A DNA stretch of 64,000 nucleotides from Amycolatopsis oliviviridis (GTDB taxonomy: Bacteria > Actinomycetota > Actinomycetes > Mycobacteriales > Pseudonocardiaceae): contig NZ_BNAY01000011.1 in assembly GCF_014654365.1 (NCBI RefSeq), positions 124,001 through 188,000 of the forward strand, given 5' to 3'. The translations under genes and the position numbers were made by a program. Within the stretch, counting starts at the first letter, position 1. The number at the start of each line of letters is the position of its first letter. Positions 45,048-52,897 of the stretch are shown here, in pieces. The notes beneath the pieces are model-generated. The model was not told where the DNA came from and did no database searches. It saw only the letters and a program-made list of their open reading frames with translations.

Positions 45048-45989
45048 ATGCCTTTCGAACCACTGACCCACGAGCCCGCCGTCGACCCCGGTCAGGCCCG
45101 CGAGATCGCCCGCGACCTCGTGGTGATCCCGAATCGCGGTGTCGAGCTCGTCCCCAACATCGGGATCATCGGCGGCGAGCACTCGGTGCTCGTCGTCGAT
45201 ACCGGACTGGGCCCCGGCAACGCCGAAAAGGTGCTCGCCTTCGCGACCGAATACGCCCGCGGCCGCGAGCTGTTCCTGACCACGACGCATTTCCACCCCG
45301 AGCACGCTTTCGGCGCGCAGGTCTTCGCGGACGAGGCGACCTATCTCGTCAATCGCGCGCAGGCCGCGGACCTGGTCCACAAAGGACCCGGCTATCTCGG
45401 CATGTTCCGCGGTCTCGGGGCACCGGTCGCCCGCGCGCTCGACGGTGTCACCTTGATCGCTCCGGACAAGATCTACGACGACGCGTACGACCTCGATCTC
45501 GGCGGACGGGTCGTCTGGCTGGAGGCGACCGGACGCGCCCACAGCAAGGGAGACCAGGTGGTGACCGTGCCCGACGCGGGCGTGCTGTTCACCGGGGATC
45601 TGGTCGAGGCGGGCCAGTTCTCGATCTTCCCGTGGTTCCCGCCGTACGACACCGACGTCTCGGGACTGCGCTGGATCGAAGTCCTGCGCCGGCTGACCGC
45701 CACCGGACCGGACCTCGTCGTCCCTGGCCACGGCGACGTCTCCGGACGCCGGATCCTGACCGACGTCCGTGAGTACCTCGAACTGCTGCGCGACGAGACC
45801 TGGAAGCGACGCGACTCGGCCGTCTCCGAGGAGACCATCGCGGCGGAGGTCGAAGCGCTGATGATCGAACGCCATCCCGAATGGGAGGGCCAGGATTGGA
45901 TCGCGAAGGGCGTCGGCTGCTTCTGCTCGGAACACTCAGGCCATCAGGCAGCAGGCGCCGGTGAAGCACCCGAAAGCGCCTCCGCTTGA
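45048..45989 (+). CDS. MBL-fold metallo-hydrolase
   Basis: A 313-residue metallo-beta-lactamase-fold protein: VVDTGLGPGN, metal motif TTTHFHPEHAFGA (an HxHxEH variant in place of HxHxDH), LEATGRAHSKGD, FTGDLVEAGQF and VPGHGDVSG. The Glu for Asp change in the metal motif is notable and may alter zinc binding. There is no signal peptide. Substrate unknown. The last 18 codons, rich in Ala and Gly, overlap a small gene on the opposite strand (45936-46112), which constrains this unusual tail. Confidence 0.88.
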   Translation: MPFEPLTHEPAVDPGQAREIARDLVVIPNRGVELVPNIGIIGGEHSVLVVDTGLGPGNAEKVLAFATEYARGRELFLTTTHFHPEHAFGAQVFADEATYLVNRAQAADLVHKGPGYLGMFRGLGAPVARALDGVTLIAPDKIYDDAYDLDLGGRVVWLEATGRAHSKGDQVVTVPDAGVLFTGDLVEAGQFSIFPWFPPYDTDVSGLRWIEVLRRLTATGPDLVVPGHGDVSGRRILTDVREYLELLRDETWKRRDSAVSEETIAAEVEALMIERHPEWEGQDWIAKGVGCFCSEHSGHQAAGAGEAPESASA

Positions 45990-46112
45990 CGTGTTCTTCC
46001 AGTTGTCGAAGTGATCGATGACGACGTCGACCTCGGTCTGCCCGGCCGCGGTGACGTCGACACCGGAGTCGGCGAAGAAACGGCGGATATCGTCGGAAAC
46101 GACGGTCTTCAT
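45936..46112 (-). CDS. short Cys-rich precursor-like peptide
   Basis: A 58-residue gene: ATG 46112 with AGGGAGA six bases upstream, stop 45938. An acidic N-terminal part (MKTVVSDDIRRFFADSG, VDVVIDHFDNWKN) ends in TSSGG, followed by AFGCFTGACCLMA. An acidic leader, a Gly-Gly break and a short core with Thr and three Cys resemble ribosomally made, modified peptide precursors. It overlaps the MBL gene antisense by 54 bases. No modification enzyme, protease or exporter for it is visible within the window, so product type is inference. Confidence 0.65.
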   Translation of the reverse strand: MKTVVSDDIRRFFADSGVDVTAAGQTEVDVVIDHFDNWKNTSSGGAFGCFTGACCLMA

Positions 46113-46216
46113 AAGGAATCTCCCTGACGATCCTGCGGTGTTGGATACCGAAATCGTGCAGGTTCGCCCCTACCGGCCGACAGTGCGAAGCACCATGGAC
46201 GACGTGTGGCTTTCGA

Positions 46217-46256
46217 CTGCTCCACTCGCGTCAATCGTATGACGCAAGTGGAGCAG
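46217..46256. terminator. hairpin between the vWA operon end and the peptide gene
   Basis: Arms CTGCTCCACTCGCGTCA (46217-46233) and TGACGCAAGTGGAGCAG (46240-46256) pair at 16 of 17 positions around ATCGTA. It is 14 bases beyond the stop of the last vWA-operon gene, so it likely ends that operon before the peptide promoter. Confidence 0.75.
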
Positions 46257-46269
46257 ACGGCCCGGAAGG

Positions 46270-47043
46270 TTACTTGAAGATGGCGATGGGATGGACGACG
46301 AGTTCACCGGTTTCCGGGTCCCAGTCCTCGACTTTGCCGAGGCACCGCGCCCGGAACGCGCCGGCGGGCGCGGTGTCCCGCAGATCGCTGGTCACGCAGG
46401 TGAACCGGATCCGCCTGCTCCGCGCCGGATCGTCCGGATTTCCGTACGGTGCGAAGAAAACCGTCTCCTCCTCGGTCTGCGAGCGTTTGCGGAACAGGCC
46501 CTTCACGGAGACGAACGCCTCGACGCCACGCAGCCGGGTCTGGAGCTGGCGGGTGCTCTCGTGGCCGTCGGACCAGCCGAGTTCCTTGACCAGCGCCCGA
46601 TTGTTGACCAGTTCCTGCTTCGCCAGATCGACGTAGATGATGTCGTGGTGCTTCTCCAGCACCTTCGTCACGATGCCGATCACGGTGATCGGTTCGGCCT
46701 TGCGGATGTACCGCCGGAACTCCTCGTCGGTGTCGGTGCGCTCCGATTCCCCTTTCAGCGGGCCGAATCCACCCGATCCCCAGAACCGCCAGCCCCGGCT
46801 CCGCCGTTTCTCCACCTCCTGTTCCAGCGCCTCGTTGTAGCGATGCAACTGGTAGAGACCCATCACGGATTTCGTGTGCAGGTAGAAGCCGATCCCCCGG
46901 ATCATCCCCTGATCGCCGTCGGATCGCGCGCGGCGCCAGTGCCGGACGAACACGACGACCGCGACGAGGAAGGCGACGACGGTCAGCAGCCAGACCGCGA
47001 GCCACATTCCCCAGACTTCCCACCACAGATTATCGGCAGCCAC
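46270..47043 (-). CDS. membrane-anchored protein of the vWA/solute-binding operon
   Basis: A 257-residue protein with one N-terminal membrane segment (MWLAVWLLTVVAFLVAVVVF) followed by a basic stop (RHWRRAR) and a cytosolic domain of about 210 residues. The body has TVIGIVTKVLEKHHDIIYVDL and GVEAFVSVKGLFRKRSQTEE; I cannot assign a family. GTG 47043 has AAGGAGAT 5 bases upstream and overlaps the preceding gene by 14 bases, so it belongs to that operon. It could link the two extracytoplasmic proteins to the cell interior. Confidence 0.72.
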   Translation of the reverse strand: MAADNLWWEVWGMWLAVWLLTVVAFLVAVVVFVRHWRRARSDGDQGMIRGIGFYLHTKSVMGLYQLHRYNEALEQEVEKRRSRGWRFWGSGGFGPLKGESERTDTDEEFRRYIRKAEPITVIGIVTKVLEKHHDIIYVDLAKQELVNNRALVKELGWSDGHESTRQLQTRLRGVEAFVSVKGLFRKRSQTEEETVFFAPYGNPDDPARSRRIRFTCVTSDLRDTAPAGAFRARCLGKVEDWDPETGELVVHPIAIFK

Positions 47044-48556
47044 GGATCTCCTTGAAGGCGTCGAGCAGGGATGTCGCGTTCGCGTCGACCATGCGGCCTC
47101 CGGTCGCCGCGGCCGCGCGGCCCAGTTCGGCGGGATTCGCCTCACCGAACCGGATCGTGTAGGTGTGCACGCCGAATTCCCTTGGCGCGCGCAGGAATTC
47201 GTCGACGCCGGGGCCGGTGTTGCTCTCGCCGTCGGTCATCAGCACGATCGAGACGGTCCGATCGGGTTCGGCCCGGCGATGGGCGCCTGCCTTCGCGTAA
47301 GCCTCGCCGAGCGCCGCCCAGACCGCCGTGTTGCCGTCGAAGTCGTCGGCCGCGATGAAGGCCCGCAGCGCGTCGAGATCCTGGGGACCGTTGACGGTGA
47401 ACTCCTTGTCCCCCAGGATCTTTCCGCCGAAGCGGAGGACCGTGAGCCGCTCACCGCGGTAGAAGCGGTCGAACCCGCCGGCCGGTCCGCCGCTCAGCCC
47501 GGCGAACGTCGCCCGGAGCGCGGCGATCCGCGCTCCTTTCATCGAGCCGGAGAAGTCGAGCACGAAGATCACCCGGCCGGGTGCCCGGTCCGCGTAGTCC
47601 TCCAGCAGTTTGTCCACGACGGCCTGCCCGTCCGGGAAGTACAGCGAGTTCCCGATCGAGGCGGGCATCCTCGGGTCGAGCCCGACTCCGCCGGCGATCG
47701 GCCGCCGGAACGTCTTCTCCATCAGTTTCTGCTGTGTCGCCGGGCTTTTGACCCAGGAGACGATCCTGTCGTACACCTCTCGCTTGGCCGGATCGAGCAG
47801 CAGGAGGGGGAACTCCGCCTGAACGATCCCGTCGCGCGGGTACACCAGTTCCAGCGGCGTCTTGAGCTTTCCGCCGGCGTTCAGCGAAAGCACCGTCGAC
47901 TCGTAGCCGATGATCGCGTCGGCGTCCTGCCGCTCGGCGAACCGGTCGGCCACCGCGGCCGACGTGTCCGCCGTGATCGTGTGCCCGACGCGGAAGCCCT
48001 GCAGCTTGTCGCATTTCACGTCCTCCGGCCGCAGCGCCGCCCCGGTGCCCGCGGCGGCCGTCGCGACCCCGATGAGCGAGGTGACCCCGCTGCCCGCCTT
48101 GAACGGATCCGCCATGGCGAACCGGAACGACCCGCTCGCGGCGGCGTCGGCGAGGTCCGCCCAGGACAGTTCGCCACCCGGTTTGCCACGGCGCAGTTCC
48201 GCCGCTTTGGCCGGGGTGATCCCCACGACGACCGGCGACATCATCGTCTTGGTGGAGAGTGGCCGTTCACCCTTGTCCGCGAACTCGCGGAAATCGAGCT
48301 CGAAGAACTTGTCGGTGGAAAGCCAGGCGAGATCGTGCTTGGCCCGGCCGGGGATGAGATCGGTGCTCGCGTTGACGGTTCCCTTGAAATCCATCTCCAG
48401 TTCGATTCCCGTTTCCTCGCGGAGGTCGTCGAGGATCGGCCCGAGGTCCGCCAATTCGGAGCTGGCCAGCACCCGGAGTTTCACCTTGTCCCCGCCGCTC
48501 GTGCAGGCGGCGGTGACCAGAAGCAGGCAGCAAAGGACCGCGAGGAGCCGCTTCAC
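47030..48556 (-). CDS. lipoprotein with solute-binding-like and vWA domains
   Basis: A 508-residue lipoprotein with lipobox TAAC at Cys 18. Residues 25-300 are a type II solute-binding-like domain (LRVLASSELADLGPIL, MADPFKAGSGVTSLIG); residues 320-505 are a vWA domain with MIDAS DFSGSM and a following TDGESNTG loop. Joining a ligand-binding and a metal-adhesion domain on one lipoprotein suggests a surface receptor or assembly role. It starts with GTG 48556, overlapping the upstream stop by four bases. Confidence 0.85.
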   Translation of the reverse strand: MKRLLAVLCCLLLVTAACTSGGDKVKLRVLASSELADLGPILDDLREETGIELEMDFKGTVNASTDLIPGRAKHDLAWLSTDKFFELDFREFADKGERPLSTKTMMSPVVVGITPAKAAELRRGKPGGELSWADLADAAASGSFRFAMADPFKAGSGVTSLIGVATAAAGTGAALRPEDVKCDKLQGFRVGHTITADTSAAVADRFAERQDADAIIGYESTVLSLNAGGKLKTPLELVYPRDGIVQAEFPLLLLDPAKREVYDRIVSWVKSPATQQKLMEKTFRRPIAGGVGLDPRMPASIGNSLYFPDGQAVVDKLLEDYADRAPGRVIFVLDFSGSMKGARIAALRATFAGLSGGPAGGFDRFYRGERLTVLRFGGKILGDKEFTVNGPQDLDALRAFIAADDFDGNTAVWAALGEAYAKAGAHRRAEPDRTVSIVLMTDGESNTGPGVDEFLRAPREFGVHTYTIRFGEANPAELGRAAAATGGRMVDANATSLLDAFKEIRGCR

Positions 48557-49779
48557 GGGCAGTCCCCGACGGTCCTGATCATCTCTTCCAGTACGAGGTT
48601 GTCCGGCAACGGCGTGGTGCTGTCGTTGTCCGCGATCTCCGGCGCCGTCAGACCCTGTTCGCGCAGGAAGTCGTACAGCCGCGCGCTTTTCGTGCTGCCC
48701 GCCGGCGTCGCGACGCCGAACCCGAGTTCCATCGCGCGGCGCTGCAGATCGGGATCGAAGGTGATCAGCTCACCGAGCCGTTCCGCTTCCGGTTTCAGCG
48801 CCAGGAACTGGGGTTTTGTCAGAATGTTGTCCTTCGGGTACAGCAGGACGCGGTCGAGGTCCGGCTGTCCGCTCTGCGCCTTGGCCCGCAGTTGCATGGC
48901 GAGGTACTGATGCTCGTAGATGACGACGATCGGCTTGTCGCCCTCGGCGAGGTTCGCGTAGGACTCGGACAGGTCGGCGGACGGGAAACCCTGCGCGGCC
49001 ACGAGCGGTTTGATCCGGTTGGCCAGCGCTCTCGCGCCCGAAAGATCCGGTGGGCCCGCCGTCCGCGGATCGACGACCGGCACCTGACGGCCGTTCTCCA
49101 GGAACGCCAGCAGGATCAGGTACGTCGCGCCCGAATTGGAATCACAGACGTTCGACGTCTGGGCCAGCACTCGGTTCCCGTTCGGCGCGCCGAACTCCCG
49201 GACGCCCAGCGAGTCCCAGGTCTGCCCCAGCCGCATGGTTTCGATGAACTTCCCGGTGTCCAGCGTGTAGTACAGCGAATCCGGCTGTCCCGCCGGTTTC
49301 GAGGCGATCTGCTTGCGCACCAGCGTTTCCGCGTAGCGACGATAGGTGGCGAGGACGATCGGGCTGGTGAACGGCTGCCGCGCGCTGCCCGTCCACTCGT
49401 TCGCCCTCGACCGCCGGACAAGGCTCGCGGCGGGCTCTCCTGACATGAAGACGAAGTCGTACTGACTGAGGTCGTGAGTGGCCACGTCGCGGGAGCCCGC
49501 CCTGGTCACGAGAACGCGGATATGGTGGCGCATCAGGATCTCCTGGACTTTCGCGTCCTCGAAGAGATCAGATTTGGAGCCCATCTTGCCGCGCAGGACG
49601 AGCGTCTGCTGGAAGGGCACCACGATCGTCCCGGTCAGGAGCAGGACGACCAGCCCGCTCACAGCCAGGGCGAGCGCGGGCCCGAAAGAGCGGAGAAAAC
49701 GACGGCGCAGGAAAAACGCCGAGGGCTTGGGTCTGATGGTGAGCTGGGGTTCTTCACGAAGCGAACTATCGGTGGTCAC
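48553..49779 (-). CDS. membrane-anchored solute-binding-like protein
   Basis: A 408-residue protein. Following a 27-residue cytosolic arm there is one membrane segment (ALALAVSGLVVLLLTGTIVV), then an extracytoplasmic domain with binding-protein-like features (HHIRVLVTRAGSRDV, YDFVFMSGEPAASLV, IVVIYEHQYLAMQL). Its fold looks like the binding half of the next gene's product, without vWA. GTG 49779 has GGGGAGG 7 bases upstream. It heads the three-gene operon. Confidence 0.78.
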   Translation of the reverse strand: MTTDSSLREEPQLTIRPKPSAFFLRRRFLRSFGPALALAVSGLVVLLLTGTIVVPFQQTLVLRGKMGSKSDLFEDAKVQEILMRHHIRVLVTRAGSRDVATHDLSQYDFVFMSGEPAASLVRRSRANEWTGSARQPFTSPIVLATYRRYAETLVRKQIASKPAGQPDSLYYTLDTGKFIETMRLGQTWDSLGVREFGAPNGNRVLAQTSNVCDSNSGATYLILLAFLENGRQVPVVDPRTAGPPDLSGARALANRIKPLVAAQGFPSADLSESYANLAEGDKPIVVIYEHQYLAMQLRAKAQSGQPDLDRVLLYPKDNILTKPQFLALKPEAERLGELITFDPDLQRRAMELGFGVATPAGSTKSARLYDFLREQGLTAPEIADNDSTTPLPDNLVLEEMIRTVGDCP

Positions 49780-49962
49780 CGATTTCCTCCCCGAATATCC
49801 GGCAAGACCCATTTTACCGGCACCCACCGACGGAAACGCACGTCTCGATTCGGCTTCCCGCCGCTTCAGGACCCACCCTCACCAGCCCGGGAAGCCGGAC
49901 GGGTTAGTCTCTTCGGTGGCGAAAAACGCCATGCACCACGACGCCGGGAGATCTGAACCGCC

Positions 49963-51618
49963 ATGCTGGACCGAGCAGTCATCGACGCCCTCTTCCCCGC
50001 CGACCTGCCCGAGCCCGAGCACTGGGAACAGCGTTACCCCGCCCGCGAGCTGCCCGAGGGCGCCAAGGTCACCCGTTTCGGCCCCTCGCCGACCGGGTTC
50101 GTCCACATCGGCGGCGTCTACGTCGCCACGATCGACCAGGACGTCGCCCGCCGCAGCGGCGGCCGCTACCTCGTCCGGGTCGAGGACACCGACCGGTCCC
50201 GCGAGGTCGAAGGCGCCATCGACCAGTTCGAGCGCGGCTTCGCCTACTTCGGCCTCGCCGCCGACGAGGACATCCACCGCGGCGGCGACTACGGCCCGTA
50301 CCAGCAGTCCGAGCGCGAGCAGATCTACCTGACCTACGTCCGCCACCTGCTCCGCCTCGGCCGCGCGTACCTCGACTTCGCCACCAAGGACGAACTGGCG
50401 GCGATCACCGCCCGTCAGCAGGCGACGAAGCTGCCGACCGGCTACTACGGCTCGTGGGCCATCTGGCGCGACGCCGACCCGGCGGACGTCCAGGCCAAGC
50501 TCGACGCCGATGCCCCCTACGTCGTGCGGTTCCGCGCCCCGGACGACACCGGCGCCCGCGCCCGGTTCACCGACGCCATCCGTGGCCCGCTGGAGGCCGA
50601 AGCCAACCGCAACGACGTCGTCATCCTCAAGAGCTCCGACCAGAGCCCGCGGCTGCCGACCTACCACTTCGCGCACGCCGTCGACGATCACCTCATGCGC
50701 GTCAACCTGGTGATCCGCGGCGACGAGTGGATCTCTTCGGTGCCGGTGCACCAGCAGCTGTTCGAGGCGCTCGCCTTCGACCCGATCACCTACGCGCACA
50801 TCGCGCCGCTGATGAAGCAGGAGGGCGGCAGCAAGCGCAAGCTGTCGAAGCGCAAGGACCCGGAAGCGAGCGTCGACTTCTACATCGAGTCCGGCTACCC
50901 GACCAAGGCCGTCCTCTACTACCTGCGCGGCCTCGCCAACGGGCGGCTCGCGGAGCTGCCGCTCGACCAGGCCCTCGCCGAGCCGATCAACCTGGACGAA
51001 TGCGGGGTCGCCGGCCCGCTGGTCGACCTCGTCAAACTCGACGACATCTCGGCCGACCACATCGCCACGCTGTCCGGCGCCGAGATCCTCGCCGAGGTTC
51101 GCACCTGGGCGGAGCGTTTCGACCCCGCGCTGCTCGCCGTCCTCGACGCCGAGCCGGACCTCGCGCTGCGTGCGCTCGCCGTCGAACGCGACGGTGCCGA
51201 GAACCCGCGCAAGGACCTGAAGAAGTGGAGCGAGTTCCGCGCCGTCTACGGCTTCTTCTTCCCGCAGCTGCACGCCGCCGTCGCCGGCCCCGACGACGAG
51301 CGGATCGCCGCACTCGGTGTCGACCGCGAGGTCGTCCAGGCCGTCGCGCGCGACTTCGTCGGGAACTACCAGCAGCTCGACGACGGCCAGGAGTGGTTCC
51401 AGCAGATCCGCGAAGTCGCCGCGAAGCACGGTTTCGCGAAGAACGCCAAGGAGTTCAAGAAGAACCCCGAGGGCTTCCCGGGGTCCATCCGCGAGGCCTC
51501 GCAGATCATCCGGATCGCGATCACGGGCTCGACCCGGAGCCCGGACCTGCACTCGATCACCCAGGCGCTGGGACGCGAGGAGACGCTGGGCCGGTTCTCC
51601 GGCCTCGTCGGCGAGTGA
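49963..51618 (+). CDS. gltX: glutamyl-tRNA synthetase, divergent long form
   Basis: A 551-residue class I synthetase: HIGH variant FGPSPTGFVHIGG (HIGG 48-51), EDTDRSREVEGA, and KMSKS variant KLSKRKD (293-299). It has an N-terminal extension of about 37 residues before the first motif and the DYGPYQQSER pattern seen in the clostridial-type GluRS rather than the roughly 490-residue actinobacterial housekeeping form. It charges tRNA-Glu; whether it is the sole or an extra GluRS of this cell cannot be told here. The C-terminal anticodon-binding half is complete. ATG 49963 with GGGAGA 12 bases ahead. GC-rich codons match its neighbours. Confidence 0.93.
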   Translation: MLDRAVIDALFPADLPEPEHWEQRYPARELPEGAKVTRFGPSPTGFVHIGGVYVATIDQDVARRSGGRYLVRVEDTDRSREVEGAIDQFERGFAYFGLAADEDIHRGGDYGPYQQSEREQIYLTYVRHLLRLGRAYLDFATKDELAAITARQQATKLPTGYYGSWAIWRDADPADVQAKLDADAPYVVRFRAPDDTGARARFTDAIRGPLEAEANRNDVVILKSSDQSPRLPTYHFAHAVDDHLMRVNLVIRGDEWISSVPVHQQLFEALAFDPITYAHIAPLMKQEGGSKRKLSKRKDPEASVDFYIESGYPTKAVLYYLRGLANGRLAELPLDQALAEPINLDECGVAGPLVDLVKLDDISADHIATLSGAEILAEVRTWAERFDPALLAVLDAEPDLALRALAVERDGAENPRKDLKKWSEFRAVYGFFFPQLHAAVAGPDDERIAALGVDREVVQAVARDFVGNYQQLDDGQEWFQQIREVAAKHGFAKNAKEFKKNPEGFPGSIREASQIIRIAITGSTRSPDLHSITQALGREETLGRFSGLVGE

Positions 51619-51620
51619 CC

Positions 51621-51666
51621 GTCGTGAGTGGTAAGTGTCGTTCTAACGTCACTTACCACTCACGAC
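51621..51666. repeat. inverted repeat after gltX (GTGAGTGGTAA family)
   Basis: Arms 51621-51640 and 51647-51666 pair at 19 of 20 positions around TTCTAA. The left arm begins GTCGTGAGTGGTAAG; the polA element has the same first 12 bases of arm and loop TTCTCA. It lies between the convergent gltX and heme-oxygenase-like genes. Confidence 0.9.
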
Positions 51667-51693
51667 CACCCCGACCCACTCGGTACCGGCGCC

Positions 51694-52395
51694 CTAGAAC
51701 TGGTCGTAGAAAGCCGACTTCACCGCGACCACGGCCTTCTCGGTCTCACGGAACCGGTCCCGCGCCTCGTCCGAGTCGATCAGCTGCACGAGACGCAGCC
51801 CGAGCTGGTCGGAATGCGTGAGCGACAGCGGGGACGCGGCGGCCAGCGGCCGCGACTTCGCGTCGTGCACGTGGTGCGGGTAGTAGAAGACGGACTTGTC
51901 GCCGAGCACCGGGCCGATCCGGCGCCACAGCTCGCCGTACTCCACGGAGACCAGTACCTCGCCCCAGAACCGCAGGATCGTCAGCAGTTCGACGTCGGCG
52001 TGCTTCGAGTCGCCCGCCGAGGAGATCAGCTCCATCGTGGTGTCGAGGCAGGCCGTCGTGGCCAGCGACCGCCGGGACCGCACCAGCGTTTCGCGCGGGA
52101 CGCCGAGGGCGAGGATGTCCGCCATCAGGTCCTCTCGGTGCGAAGGCGTGCCGCCGGGCGACGAGTTGTCCGGGTACTCCTCCCGGACGATGACACGGGC
52201 GATCCTGACGGACTGTTCGTCGGTGAGCAGGTCGATCGCCAGGTCGTACGCCATGGTGAAGGCCAGCGACAGGAAGCGGCGCTGCAGCAGGACGTCCCAC
52301 AGGCCCTCCGGCGAGAGCTCGGTGACGCCGCGCAGCGCCGGGTGGTTCCGGAACCGTTCGATCAAACCGTCTTCGAACTCGTCAAGGTCTCGCAT
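51694..52395 (-). CDS. heme-oxygenase-fold-like protein of unknown function
   Basis: A 233-residue all-helical protein. Segments LLQRRFLSLAFTMAYDLAIDLL, REEYPDN..GGTPSHREDL, LTILRFWGEVLVSVEYGELW and YYPHHVHDAK have the Glu/His spacing of heme-oxygenase-like/iron oxidase (PqqC-TenA superfamily) helices, so a metal-binding oxidase role is possible. I cannot name a family. ATG 52395 is preceded by AAGAGGTG; GTG 52398 is an alternative. A possible 24-codon gene and a small membrane protein gene lie immediately upstream on the same strand. Confidence 0.65.
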   Translation of the reverse strand: MRDLDEFEDGLIERFRNHPALRGVTELSPEGLWDVLLQRRFLSLAFTMAYDLAIDLLTDEQSVRIARVIVREEYPDNSSPGGTPSHREDLMADILALGVPRETLVRSRRSLATTACLDTTMELISSAGDSKHADVELLTILRFWGEVLVSVEYGELWRRIGPVLGDKSVFYYPHHVHDAKSRPLAAASPLSLTHSDQLGLRLVQLIDSDEARDRFRETEKAVVAVKSAFYDQF

Positions 52396-52410
52396 CACTG
52401 CACCTCTTGC

Positions 52411-52485
52411 TCAGAAACGGATCATGTCGATGCTTCGGTTCCAGTCGCCGAGGTCGACGTCGCGGCCGATGTCCCGAGAGGTCAG
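52411..52485 (-). CDS. possible 24-residue peptide (non-ATG start)
   Basis: A short frame from CTG 52485 to TGA 52413 reads SRDIGRDVDLGDWNRSIDMI inside TS...RF. Twenty of 23 third positions are G or C, a coding-like bias, and the stop is 15 bases before the next gene start. But the start is CTG with only a distant AGG, and 52482-52485 overlap the membrane protein stop. It may be a true small gene, the C-terminal end of a frameshifted upstream protein, or chance. Confidence 0.35.
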   Translation of the reverse strand: MTSRDIGRDVDLGDWNRSIDMIRF

Positions 52486-52715
52486 TCGTCGCCAGACTTG
52501 TACCTGCGCTGGAGTTCTTCGTCCTGCTCACGCGGCGACTTCTCCACCCAGCGCCCGTGCACGAGATCGTTCTCGGTGTAATCGGCACGCCGGGAAGACC
52601 AGCCCGGCAGCATGAACTTGCGGGTCCCGCCTCGCCCCCGGTCGCGCAGGTCGGTGAGCACGGCGATGCCGATCACCAGCAGCAGGACCCCGAGCGCTAT
52701 CCAGATTCCGACCAT
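52482..52715 (-). CDS. small membrane protein
   Basis: A 77-residue protein with one N-terminal membrane segment (WIALGVLLLVIGIAVL) and a charged cytosolic tail (RADYTENDLVHGRWVEKSPR). GGGGGAG precedes ATG 52715. It lies upstream of the peptide frame and the heme-oxygenase-like gene on the same strand, probably one operon. No family recognised. Confidence 0.65.
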   Translation of the reverse strand: MVGIWIALGVLLLVIGIAVLTDLRDRGRGGTRKFMLPGWSSRRADYTENDLVHGRWVEKSPREQDEELQRRYKSGDD

Positions 52716-52862
52716 GTCCGCTCCCCCGCAGATGAAGTCGTTTCCGCCAGATTAGCGTGACAAGAGTTGCCGGGACACGGGATTTCCGACGCCACGCCTT
52801 CGCCTTTCTTGCTCCATTCGGGCTAGCCCGGCGGGTGTAGCCGGTTTCAGCCCATATGGCGA

Positions 52863-52891
52863 GGTGACGACGGTGCCCGCCGCCCTAGGGT
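52863..52891 (+). promoter_or_regulatory. promoter of the two-component genes
   Basis: GGTGAC (52863-52868), 17-base spacer, TAGGGT (52886-52891); the kinase GTG is at 52898, where transcription should start, implying a leaderless message. The two boxes are weak matches. Confidence 0.45.
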
Positions 52892-52897
52892 GACGGC

